IMG/VR virus record: IMGVR_UViG_3300021354_000008
Coordinates: 1-63,663 of that record
DNA length: 63,663 bases
Strand: one strand, 5' to 3'
Source: a virus
In this document: piece after piece, positions 33,026-44,500 of the stretch
Position numbering within the stretch: position 1 is the first letter of the stretch
Layout of the letters: the number at the start of each line of letters is the position of its first letter
The notes under the pieces: model-generated
What the model saw: the letters and a program-made list of their open reading frames with translations, nothing else
Databases searched by the model: none
Told to the model about the DNA's origin: nothing
Program-made: the position numbers and the translations under genes

Positions 33026-35599
33026 ATGGCATCGTTTACAGATCAAATATCAACCTTTAACCCCTACATCCAACAGCTTCCAGTGGAAGCTATGGTGCAA
33101 GTTGGCCAGCAAAAGCAGGCTCAATACAACCAAGGTGTGCAAAAGATTCAGGGGTATATAGATAATATAGCTGGGATGGATGTTGCAAATGAGGCAGATA
33201 AAGCTTATTTGCAATCTAAGTTAAATCAACTAGGTAACAATCTTAAGACTGTAGCTGCTGGAGATTTCTCAAATCAACAATTGGTCAACTCTGTAGGGGG
33301 TATGGCTAACTCACTTGTTAAAGATCCTACAGTTCAAAATGCTGTATATTCTACACAGGTGTATAGAAAAGGATTATCAGAGATGGAAGCTGCTAGAAAA
33401 GAAGGTAAAACCTCAGCATCTAATATTGATGACTTTAATGAACAAGCTCAAGGTTGGTTAAATAGTAAAACTCCAGGCGAGGTATTTAGAGGGTCTTATC
33501 AACCCTATACAGATGTAAGTAAGAAAGTAATGGATGTAGTTGCTAAATTACATGGAAAAAGCAGCAGTCAAGATATTGCATATGCATACAAAACTAATAA
33601 AGATGGTAGTGTAGATATAGCAGGAGTATTAGATGTAATGAAAAGACAAGGAATTAAAACTGTTGATGAAGGACAAATTCGTACAGCTCTTTCTGCTGTT
33701 TTAGATGCTAATGATTATAATCAATTAGCTATTGATGGTAGATACAATTATAAATCAATTGACCAAGAAGGACTATTAAACTATGCAAATAGTGAATATA
33801 AAAAATCTACAGACTTTGCTAAAGTACAATTAGATAGATTGAATAAGCAATTGTTAATGACTACAAATGCTGGTGAGCAAGAAAAAATAAATAATAATAT
33901 TGCGTACTATCAACAGCAACTAGGAGATCCATCTAAGAACATTAAAGGAACTTTAGATGAAAATTATAATAGAACATTAGAAGAAATATCTACAAATCCA
34001 AAAGCTGCTAAAGGTAGAATTTATACAAAGAACTATTTAGATGGTATTGCAAATGGGTTTGCTTGGTCAGAAGTACAAGATGAAATTCTTGCTAATCCAG
34101 CTAAAGAAAACTTTTGGACAAAAAAGAAATTTGAACAAAACTTAATAGAACATAGAGATCTTCAAAATTATAGAAGTTCTGAATTAGGATTTAAAGAAAG
34201 AGCACAAAGCTTGAGTGAATCAGAGTTTGCTAAAAAGTATGGACCAAATGTTCCTTATTTTAAAACCTCTGGAGATCCTACAACTAATGAACTAACTGCT
34301 TTACAAAACTATACAGACTACAATAATAAACTACAAGATGGTAATGTTGGTATTCTTATGGACTTAGCACAGAAGGGAAGTAGTATTACAACACAACTTA
34401 ACCCTAATAATATTAAAGCTACAATAGCTAAGTATAAGAACAATGAATATACTCCTGCTACTAGCTATGAGAAAGATCAAATGGATAAGTATATTGCTAA
34501 TGAAAACCTATTAGCAAACCAAGAAGCTGTATATAAACATTATGAAGATCAAGCACGTAATGAAGTGACTGGTGGTGTTCCTATGAACAAGTTGGTAGAT
34601 AATGCTATTGCTAAGAAAGGAGTTTTGACTGTTGGTAATCAAGTGTTTACTGCTAGAGAAGTGTATGACTACTTAAGTAAAGAGAGAGAAGAAAGAGGAT
34701 TTCAGGGAGATAAAGGAGGATATCAAATTAAGACTATTAATGATGCAGACTTAACTAGTAAAGAAAGACTCTTAAAGAATGCAATTAAATCTAGATATGA
34801 TAACAGAAAAGGTATCTCTTCTGGGAATGCAACTGTAGATAATTACTTAAGTGACTTTGCACCTGTTATAAGTCAAACCAATGATATTAACAGACAAGTG
34901 TTAACAAAGGTGGCTAATAAGATGGCACCTATCACTGGTGTATTCCAAACACAACAAGCAGCTGTAACATTCAAAGATGATAATGGTAAGAAACAATTTG
35001 TTGGTGATTTAGTAAACATTGCAAAAGCTGATCTTGATCAAAAGACTGGAGACGTAGGATACCAACCTAAGAAGTTAATTGATTTATTGACCAAAGCAAA
35101 TGTTGGAGATGTAGAGATACAGTTCAAGAGAAGTGGTGATAATTACTATGCACAAGTTACAGATAAGACTGATCCAAAAGGAAGTGTACAAATGAAGGTT
35201 GATGCTGACTTTGTAAATAAGAGTAGTGAACTAGGTCCTAGTTATCTAACTCCTAATGCAGATCTATCTGAAACTCTTCTTAGAAATGCTGGAACAACAA
35301 ACATGTTTAAAGATAAAGCACATGCTATGTATCAAACAGGCAAGTTTGGAGGATATGATAATAAAGGAAATAGAACAGTAACTATTCCTATTGCAGCTGA
35401 TTTAGAAAACCAAGGAGGTCAATTATATCCAGTGTTTCGTGTGAAAGGAAAGAATGGAAAAGATATCAACTTCCCATTCCCTTACGCTACTGACAGAACA
35501 GAGTTTGAAACTAAGTATCTACCTTCTTTAACAAATGAAAAAATCATTAGTTTGTTAAAAGCTAAGTATCCCAATATAGAACAATTAATACAATACTAA
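33026..35599 (+). CDS. Internal virion protein before the RNA polymerase, 857 aa
   Basis: A mainly helical protein. The start (FNPYIQQLPVEAMVQVG, then KIQGYIDNIAGMDVAN) matches what I recall of a conserved crAss-like protein encoded beside the polymerase. The middle is helical and charged, and the last 200 residues are beta-rich (QFKRSGDNYYAQVTDKTD, PVFRVKGKNGKDINFPF). It ends in TAATG, coupling it to the giant polymerase gene. Cargo or polymerase-partner roles are likely; there is no enzyme motif. Confidence 0.65.
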   Translation: MASFTDQISTFNPYIQQLPVEAMVQVGQQKQAQYNQGVQKIQGYIDNIAGMDVANEADKAYLQSKLNQLGNNLKTVAAGDFSNQQLVNSVGGMANSLVKDPTVQNAVYSTQVYRKGLSEMEAARKEGKTSASNIDDFNEQAQGWLNSKTPGEVFRGSYQPYTDVSKKVMDVVAKLHGKSSSQDIAYAYKTNKDGSVDIAGVLDVMKRQGIKTVDEGQIRTALSAVLDANDYNQLAIDGRYNYKSIDQEGLLNYANSEYKKSTDFAKVQLDRLNKQLLMTTNAGEQEKINNNIAYYQQQLGDPSKNIKGTLDENYNRTLEEISTNPKAAKGRIYTKNYLDGIANGFAWSEVQDEILANPAKENFWTKKKFEQNLIEHRDLQNYRSSELGFKERAQSLSESEFAKKYGPNVPYFKTSGDPTTNELTALQNYTDYNNKLQDGNVGILMDLAQKGSSITTQLNPNNIKATIAKYKNNEYTPATSYEKDQMDKYIANENLLANQEAVYKHYEDQARNEVTGGVPMNKLVDNAIAKKGVLTVGNQVFTAREVYDYLSKEREERGFQGDKGGYQIKTINDADLTSKERLLKNAIKSRYDNRKGISSGNATVDNYLSDFAPVISQTNDINRQVLTKVANKMAPITGVFQTQQAAVTFKDDNGKKQFVGDLVNIAKADLDQKTGDVGYQPKKLIDLLTKANVGDVEIQFKRSGDNYYAQVTDKTDPKGSVQMKVDADFVNKSSELGPSYLTPNADLSETLLRNAGTTNMFKDKAHAMYQTGKFGGYDNKGNRTVTIPIAADLENQGGQLYPVFRVKGKNGKDINFPFPYATDRTEFETKYLPSLTNEKIISLLKAKYPNIEQLIQY

Positions 35600-38500
35600 T
35601 GGCAGGAACTGATTTGTATCCTATAAAGGAAAACATACAACCAAATTTACCATCACTACCAGTAGGGTCTACTTTACCAATGACTCCTTTTGTTGCTTCT
35701 GAGCAAAGAAAGGATGACTTCCTACCTCCACCTGCTAGTGGCTTGCCTCAGGTTGCCCCTACATTAACAACAGGGGAATTGTATGAGAATAGAAAGTTTG
35801 GTTTATATGATCCTTCTAAAACAGAAGAGCAATATGCTTATGGTCAATCAGCATGGGATAAGGCTGGTAATGGTCTTGCTAAACTTGCTGGTACAACAGC
35901 CACTACATTAGCTAACAATACTGTTGGATTATTATATGGTATGGGAGCAGCTTTAGGAAATCAAAAGTTTTCTTCCCTATATGATAATGACTTCTTTAAG
36001 AAAATGGATGATATTTCTAAAGAAATGGAAAATAGATTTCCTCATTATTATACAACTGCTGAACAAAAAGATCCATTGGCATTAAGTTCTGTATTTACAG
36101 GAAACTTCTTCTGGGATAAGATTGTAAAGAACTTAGGGTTCTCAGCAGGTGCTGCTATTACAGGATTTGCAGCAAGTGCTGGATTAGAAGCATTAGGATT
36201 ATCAAGAGGATTAGTAGCTGCTGGTAAAGGATTGCAAGCACTAGAAGCTACAGAAACTGCTGCTGCTGAAGGTAAAGGAATTGCTGGTGCTATACAAGCT
36301 CTTAAGAATCCAAAGAATACATTAAGTAAGTTTGGTGGTATGTTAGAAGAGTTTGGTACAATTGCTCCAGGTGCTAAGTTCTCAAAAGCTAATCAATTAC
36401 TTTCTGCATATTTAGCAACCACTGGTGAAGCTGGTATGGAAAGTTATCAGAATAAACATCAGTTTATAGATAATGCAAAGAAAGTTTGGAGAGATGAACA
36501 TGGTGGTCAAGATCCTACAGGAGATGACTTACAAAAGATAGAAGACTATGCAGCTCAAGTGGGTAACTGGAGCTTTGCATTAAATACAGCATTACTTACA
36601 GGTACAGAATACATTCAGTTACCAAAGATATTTGGTTCTACATATTCAGGAGAGAAAAGAACTTTGAACAACTTAATCTTTAAAGATTGGTTATGGAAGT
36701 CTGGTCTTCCTGAAAAAGGCTTTGGTAAATTCTTATATCAAGCAAAGAATGTAGGTTCATTATTCTTTAATACAGCAGAAGCATTTGAAGAAGGTGCACA
36801 ATTTGCTATTCAAGAAGGTACCAATAAGTTCTTTGATAAGAAGTATAGAAACAATGAACAAACTAACTTCTGGAACTCTCTTGGAGGAATAGTATCTCCT
36901 ATGCAAGAAGGTGTTATAGGCTATGGTCTTAAGCAAGCTGTGACAACAGACCAAGGTCTTGAGAATATATTATTAGGAGGTTTGTCTGGAGCATTAATGA
37001 CTTCAGGTTTTATTGGTACTAAGACTAATGAAAAAGGAAACATTAGACCTGCTATATTTGAGACAGGTAAGATTGGTGAAAGAGGACTTACAGGATATGG
37101 TGGTGAGCAAGGTAAGTTCTTTGAAGAATCAGTTAAAGCATTAAACTCAGCTAAGTTTAGTGACCTTGTTGATTCTATCAATAGAGGATTAACTCTTTCA
37201 GCAGAACAAGAAACATCTTTAAGAAAAGGAGATATATTACAAAGCAAGGATCTTGAGACAGACTACATGTTAAACTATCTTCTACCAAGAGTTAAATATG
37301 GTGGACATGATATCTTTAATACAGAGATAAATGATGCAAGAGAAAGAGCAGCTACAGATGATGGATTTCGTGGATTGCAAGAACAAGGTATTGCTAATGA
37401 GAATGATACAAGAGAAGCCTTCCTTAAGAGATTAGATAATATTCATAACATGGCTACACAAGTGAATGAGAACTATAACAAGTTCAAAACTTCATATGCT
37501 GGTGTAGTTAAAACTAATGAGAAAGGTGAACCTATTTTAGATGCAGATGGTAAGATACAAAGAAAGTATGATGACAAAACCATAGATAAAATGGTTTACA
37601 CTGTATCTAAAATATTTGATTATAACAATAGAATCCCAGGATTGGTTGGTACATTATCAACTAAAGGAATTCAATCTGATGAGCTTTTAGCTGAAACAAC
37701 ACTTACTGGAAAACCTAGTGTAGAGAAAACAAAAGAAGCTCTCAAAGCTATTAATGAGTTAGATGTAACTGATGATATTAAAGATGAGTTAAAAACAAAT
37801 CTTCAAGATGCATTAGAATTAACTATGCGTAGAAATAACTTCATACGTGAGTTTAATCAAATAAAACAAGACCCTTCCAGTTTTGAAGAAGGAAAAGAAG
37901 AAGGAGTTACCACTGCTAAGATCAAACAAACAGAAGTGGTAAATGGTAAGAATAAAGTGGTTAGTAAAGATGTTGAGGTGGGTAAAGACTACACATTAGC
38001 TGACCCTCTTGCTAGAACTGGTAACACATTAAGTGTTAACCCTACTATTAGTGTATTATCTAAAACATTGAATGGTGAATATGAGGTGAAGCTTCCTGAT
38101 GGAAGTAGAACATTCTTATCTCCTAATCAGTTTGAGCAATACCAAATATCAGAAGCTACACAAGATACAAATACAATAGCTAGCATATTAGATAAAGCTA
38201 TTGACAAAGTATTGGCTAAAGATAAGTATAGTGACTTAGAAAAACCTGAAGAGAATAAATTAGATTATGTTAACTCATTGAATAATAGTGAGTTACTAAA
38301 TGATATTCAAAAAGAATTTGCAGCTGCTTCAAAAGCATACATAGCTCAGAAAGCCAAAGAGACTGAGATTATTAGAAAGAATGATCTTAATAAGGAGTTA
38401 ATAAAAACAGCTGATGAACTTAGTATTCCTACTAAGGAAGAGACAGGAGATTATGAAGTGGATTCTAGAAAGAATGATCAACAAGTAGTTGATAGTTCAA

Positions 38501-41500
38501 CTCCTGCCACTCAGAAGTATAATAAAGATGTTCCTTTAGCAGATCATCATGTACGTGCTAATCAGTTTGGTGCTAACTTCTATGCATTACCTGGCAACGA
38601 AAACTTTCGTGGTGTTGTAGTTACTTCTGCTAATGAAGCACAAATTGGTTTGCCTGGTCTTACACAATGGTTAAAAGAGAAAGGTACTAATGCTGAAGAT
38701 ATTGATCCTACACAAACTATTGTAATGGTAGTTATGGGAACAGATCCTATAACTGGTGGTAGATTCTTTGTTGGTGTAGATGGTCAAAAGCTAGATACTC
38801 CTACATTAGAAAACACTATCTATCAAGTATTTCCTAAGACACTTAGTTGGAGCAATGGTGATTCTATGTTTAGAGATGCCAATGCTAGTGAAGATAGAGA
38901 GAAAACAATTGAGGCTTATACAGCTGATTACAATAAATGGAGAGATGCTACATTAAAATCTCCAACATCTAACCTATATCAAATCCAAGCATCATTTGGT
39001 AATCCTGAATATGTAGGAGAATTAAATGCTGCTGGTGACTTTGTAAGAGATTATAATGCTAGAACAAGTGTAGAACAAGCAGGATTAATATCTGAGAAGT
39101 CTCTTAGAACTAAAAGAGTTATTGGTGTTCCTACAAGTGATGATGCTCAGACATCTCCAAATGGTTCTTCTACAATAACTAATGCTAAAGGATTGCCTAT
39201 TCTTTATGCAAGTAATGGATTAGTTAGATTAGATAACAGACAGTTTACTGGTGAAGAAGCATCAACAATGTTTGATGTTATTCAGAAGTTAGCTGATAAC
39301 TTATTTAATGATGGAGACTTACAATCTGGGGAATCTCAAATGTTATACAACTGGTTAAAGTCAGTTGTGTATTGGGGAACTCCTACAGATCCACAAGGCA
39401 ATAGAAAGCCTGCTGGATACAGTAGTGTATTCTTTGAGAACATGAAGTTAAAGATTGGTAAGGAAGAGAAAGAATTCTCTATACAACCTTCTGACTTAGC
39501 TCAAAATAAAAATGAAATCATAGCAGAGCTTTCAAAGCTATATCATAATGTCAATTCTTCTTTAGTTAAAGGAACTCAAGAAAAACCATGGAATGCTCCT
39601 TATACAGAGATTGTATCTATTAAAGGAGGTAAAATAGAAACCAGAGATTGGCAAAACTATCAAAGCTATTTACTTTCTAATACAGATCCTCAAGGAAACT
39701 TTAGAGAAAGTTTTCCTTTGGCTACACAAATTAGACCTGTCAAAAATGCAGAAGATACAAATAGAAAAGGTATCTATTTCACATTGATAGATAAGAACGC
39801 TAACACTTCTGATGAGGTGAAGGAAGTTAAGCCTTCTAAGGTATCACCAGCTGCTCCTGTAGAAGCTGGACAGATAACTATTACAATGCCTAACTTAGGA
39901 GAAGCTTCTTATACAATAGATACTGCTAAGTATCAAGCAACTGCTGGTAAAGAAGGTGTTACTCTTAGTGTACCTGAAGCAACAGTTAAAACTATATTAG
40001 ATAGATTAATAGCTAGTAGCAAGAGTCCTATCACAGAAGAAAGTTCTAATGAAGAGAAAACAGCAGCAGTTAATGCTATTGTAAGTAGCTTTGTAGTTAA
40101 GGATATTGAGAAAGACTTAGCTGCTTTAGAAAGTGAAGCACCTGCAGCTATAGCTTCTAGCTTACAAGATAAGATTAATCAAAAAAGAAAACAAGGTAGT
40201 TCTAATAGAGACAGTGACTATAGATTACAGATCATTGATAACTTCAAGAAGTTTGAAACAGAAGACTGGAAACAAATAGAGAAATGGTTAGCTAAGAACT
40301 TCCCTAATCTTCCTATCTATAGAGTGAAGAATATGATTCAAGCCACTGGTGGTAGACAAGCTTGGGGTATGTTACAAGATGGTGGAATCTATTTATACAC
40401 AAATGCTGAGGTGGGCACAGTATATCATGAAGTGTTTGAAGCTGTATGGAAGATGTTTGCTACACCAGAAGAAAGAGCAGCTGTTACAGCTGAGTTCAGA
40501 AACAGAAAAGGTTCTTATACAGATAAGTTTACAGGTAGAGATATTAAATACTCTGAGGCTACAGACCAAGATATTAAAGAACAATTAGCTGAGGAGTTCA
40601 GAGAACACATGCTAGGTAAACAAGCTAAGGAAAGCAAGTCATTGATTTCCAGACTATTCTCTCAATTATATGATTTCATTAAAGCATTCTTTGTAGGAGA
40701 TAATGCTCAAGAGAACACAGATAGATTATTCAAGAACATTGGTACAGGATATTATGCTACATACTCTCCTGGTTTAGCAGGGTTATCTTATGCTAAGAAT
40801 GGTATCATTGATATAGAAGATGCTATTGGTGGTGCCAATGCTGAGTTTAGTTTGACAGCCTTTACAGGTAGTCAGATTAATGACTTGATGCAACACATGA
40901 CTTATACAACAGTTAAAGACTTGTTTGAAACAGGAGAAGGATTATTTAACATCACTGCTGCTAAGACTAAGAAGAGTGAACTTTATGAAAGTCTTTTAGA
41001 TAATCTAGGAGATATGGTTGCTGGAAATATTTTTCAGTTGGAAGAAACACCAGATGAACAAATTACTCCTGAAAGTAGAGCTGCACAAATTGAATCAAAT
41101 AATGTTTTATACAAAAACATATTAGACAATTGGAATTCTCTTCAAGCTAAACATGAAGAATATCTTAAGAGTTATTCTATTCAGTTTGATGAGAATGATG
41201 AAGCTTCCTTTAGTGATCTTGATAAAGGTAAGGACACTCCTTATGGAGATCCTACTAAGATAGATTCCATGAAGAAGGCAAACTCTGCTATTAAGCTTTT
41301 GCTAGCTACTCTTCCTGTACTTAATGAAAATGGCAAGAATAAATTATCTTCTATTGGTGGTTATACATTACTTCCAATGAGTGAGACATTTATGGGTGTA
41401 ATGAATAATGTACACAGCTCTCGTAACATCACAGAGATGATGAGTAGAATCAAAGCAATGTCTGTACAAGATCCTAAGTATACAAAGTTGTATAATCGTC

Positions 41501-44500
41501 TAACTAAGATGAAGAGTATAGATGAATTAAACACAGAGGCAGACTTACAGATGTTAGCTTCTATGTGGAGAACATTTAAGAAACAAGCTCCTGTAGTTAA
41601 GAATGTATACATTCTAGAAAATGGTGATGTACAGGTGGGAGATGCTAACTTCTCTACAGCTGCTAGACAAACACAAGCAGACTTTATTGAGGATATCAAA
41701 GGTTCTATTAATGATGGAAGTAAATACTTTGTTTACAATCCAGTTAAGAATGTATACTATGGCAGAGAAGGTTCTATTGAAATACCAACACTTGAAAACT
41801 TAAAAGCTCAGGTGAATTTCTTAAAAGAGTTAGGTATTGACTTTGACTATGATACGTTATCAAAAATGCCTGAGAAAGCATTATTCTCTAGAGCAGTAAA
41901 TGGTATTAGACAAAGTATTGCCCAAGCTAAACAAATTGTTACATTTAGTGGTAAGACACTATCTATTGATAAACGCTTACGTCAGTTAGCTGAGATCAAG
42001 ACAAAAATGGATAACCCTGAGTTTAGTAGTACGTTCTATAATGTTAATGGTGAGATGACTCAAACATTCATTGGTACAAATGCTGCTAGTGACTTGTATG
42101 ATGCTCTATCACAAATCAAAAATATTAATGAGTTAAAGGATACACAATACTCTTATTTACTTACTGACTCATTTACTAAGAACTCCACTATCCTTTGGGC
42201 TATGTTTGACAAAGTATCTGGAGATAGAATTGAAGGTAATCAAGATGAAGAGTTTGATAATAAAGATTTATTACATGTAGCATATGCTGGTGGTGTAGTA
42301 GATGAAAAGACAGGTAACCAAAAACAATCTTCTAAATTAAACTATAAGAACAGATTGTTACAGGAGATTAATATGAATACAGAAGGTTGGTACTTAAACC
42401 TTATCCCTGGAGATGCATCTATTGAATGGATGTTATTTATGGGTAATAGAATTAGTAAAGATGATGTTTCTGTAAATTACAATGCTGTTCATAATATATT
42501 CAAGGGCTACTTTATAGATGAGTTTAACTTAGCTAGAGAAAAACGTACTATTGTTAAAGGTGAAGATAGATCTAATACAGACTTACGCTTCTTTAAATCT
42601 ATACTAGGTAAGGAATTACATGACCAGTTTGTAGCTGAAGAGAAAGAAGTATTTACACCAGAAGAGATATACAATGATAACAAAGCAGTTATTGATCAAG
42701 CTGTTACAGACTTCATATTAAAAGAAAGAGCTATATTAAAACAATCTTTAATAGATTATGGATTATTAAGAAGCTTTGATAATGGATATACCACTAAAGG
42801 ATTAACATTTGGTAAAGAGTTAATGAAAGAAAATGAGTTGAACAGACATTTAGATATGTTGTCTGCTAACTATGCTATTAATAACATTGAACTTCATAAG
42901 GTGTTATACTCTGATCCATACCAATACTCTGATGAATTAAAACGTATTAAAAGCTTTAGCTCTCCAAGACAATCTATCATTGCTGATTCTGTAGAAATGA
43001 ATACAGCATTAGATAATGTATGGAATAGAAACTTTAAGAAGGGAGAACTTGGTCATACTGACTTTAACATAGATCATTTTAAAACAATCACTATTGAGGA
43101 TATCATAGCTACTATTGATCTTCCTAAGTATGGTACTTGGGAGGAGACAGATGGTGCTGGTATGATTACCTTCTCTGCTCATCGCAACTTTAAAATCAGA
43201 GCTGGTGAATGGGATGCTGAACAAGAGAAACAATATGAGTTTGATATTAAGTTTGAAAAGGCTGTAAAGAAAGGAGCTTCTGCTAAGAACTTAGCTAAGA
43301 TGATGTTAGATAATCCTAACATACAACGTACGTATACCCCTAGCAAACCTATTGTATCTGGTAATAAAGCCAATGGTAAATTATACAATGATATTGTATT
43401 AGATAAGTTTGCCCTTTTCCCATTGAGTTTCAGAGTGTTATATGAATTAAATCCTGAATCTAATGCCATCAAGTTATACAACAAGATGCAAGAAGAAGGT
43501 ATTGACTATGCTGTATATAAGAGTGGTAGAAAGGTGGGAGCTGAAAAGCTATCTCCTTTATATAATAAAGATAGTTCATTTAATGAAGCTGCATTTGAAG
43601 GAATAGTAAATGTACCATTTGCTATTATGAGTGTGCAATCTGAGGTGCCTTCTAAAGATGATAATGATGTAACAAGAGGTAGTCAAATGACAAAGCTTGT
43701 TACGTTAGATTATATGGCTGCAGGTATGCCTATTGATTTCATGAATGATGAGAAAGACTTTGGTGCTCGTTATGAAGCTTGGAGCAAACTAGATACAGAA
43801 GAAAAGAAAGAAGCTGCATCTGAGTTATATAAAGAAATCAAGAACAACCAAACTCTTCTTGGAAAGATGATAGAAAAAGGTTTCCAAAACTTATTAAAAA
43901 CTCTTGATATTAAAGAAGTTGCAGAAGGATATAAGATAGGAGACATTAAGAAGGTAGCAGATGCCTTAAAGAAAGAACTTACTAAGAGAGAAATAAATGA
44001 TAATATTCTTGAGGCCTTAGCAGGGTTGAAGAAAGGGGATGTAGTAATTGAAGCTACTCCTGCATATCAACAAATTAGAAATGTCCTTTATTCTATTGCT
44101 GACAGAGAGGTAATCAGTCCTAAGATCTCTGGTGGTATGAAAGTACAAATTCCTTCCACCCTATTAGAATCTGAAAGAATCAAAGCAGAGAATGGAGCTT
44201 ATACATCAGATGTATTAAAGTTCTATGAAGATGCAGATGGACAACGTGTTTGTGAAATCATGGTGGCTAGATGGTTTGATTCAGACTTATCTGATGAAGA
44301 ACTTATTGAGAAACTAAATGGTTCTGGTGTATTGGATGGTGTTGCGTTTCGTATCCCTACACAAAAGCAAAACTCTATTGATGTATTTAGAATAGCTAAA
44401 TTCCTTCCTAAAGACTTTAAGGATTCAGTGGTAATCCCATCAGCTTTAGTGAAGAAGGTTGGATCTGACTTTGATATAGATAAGTTATCTATCTACCTTA

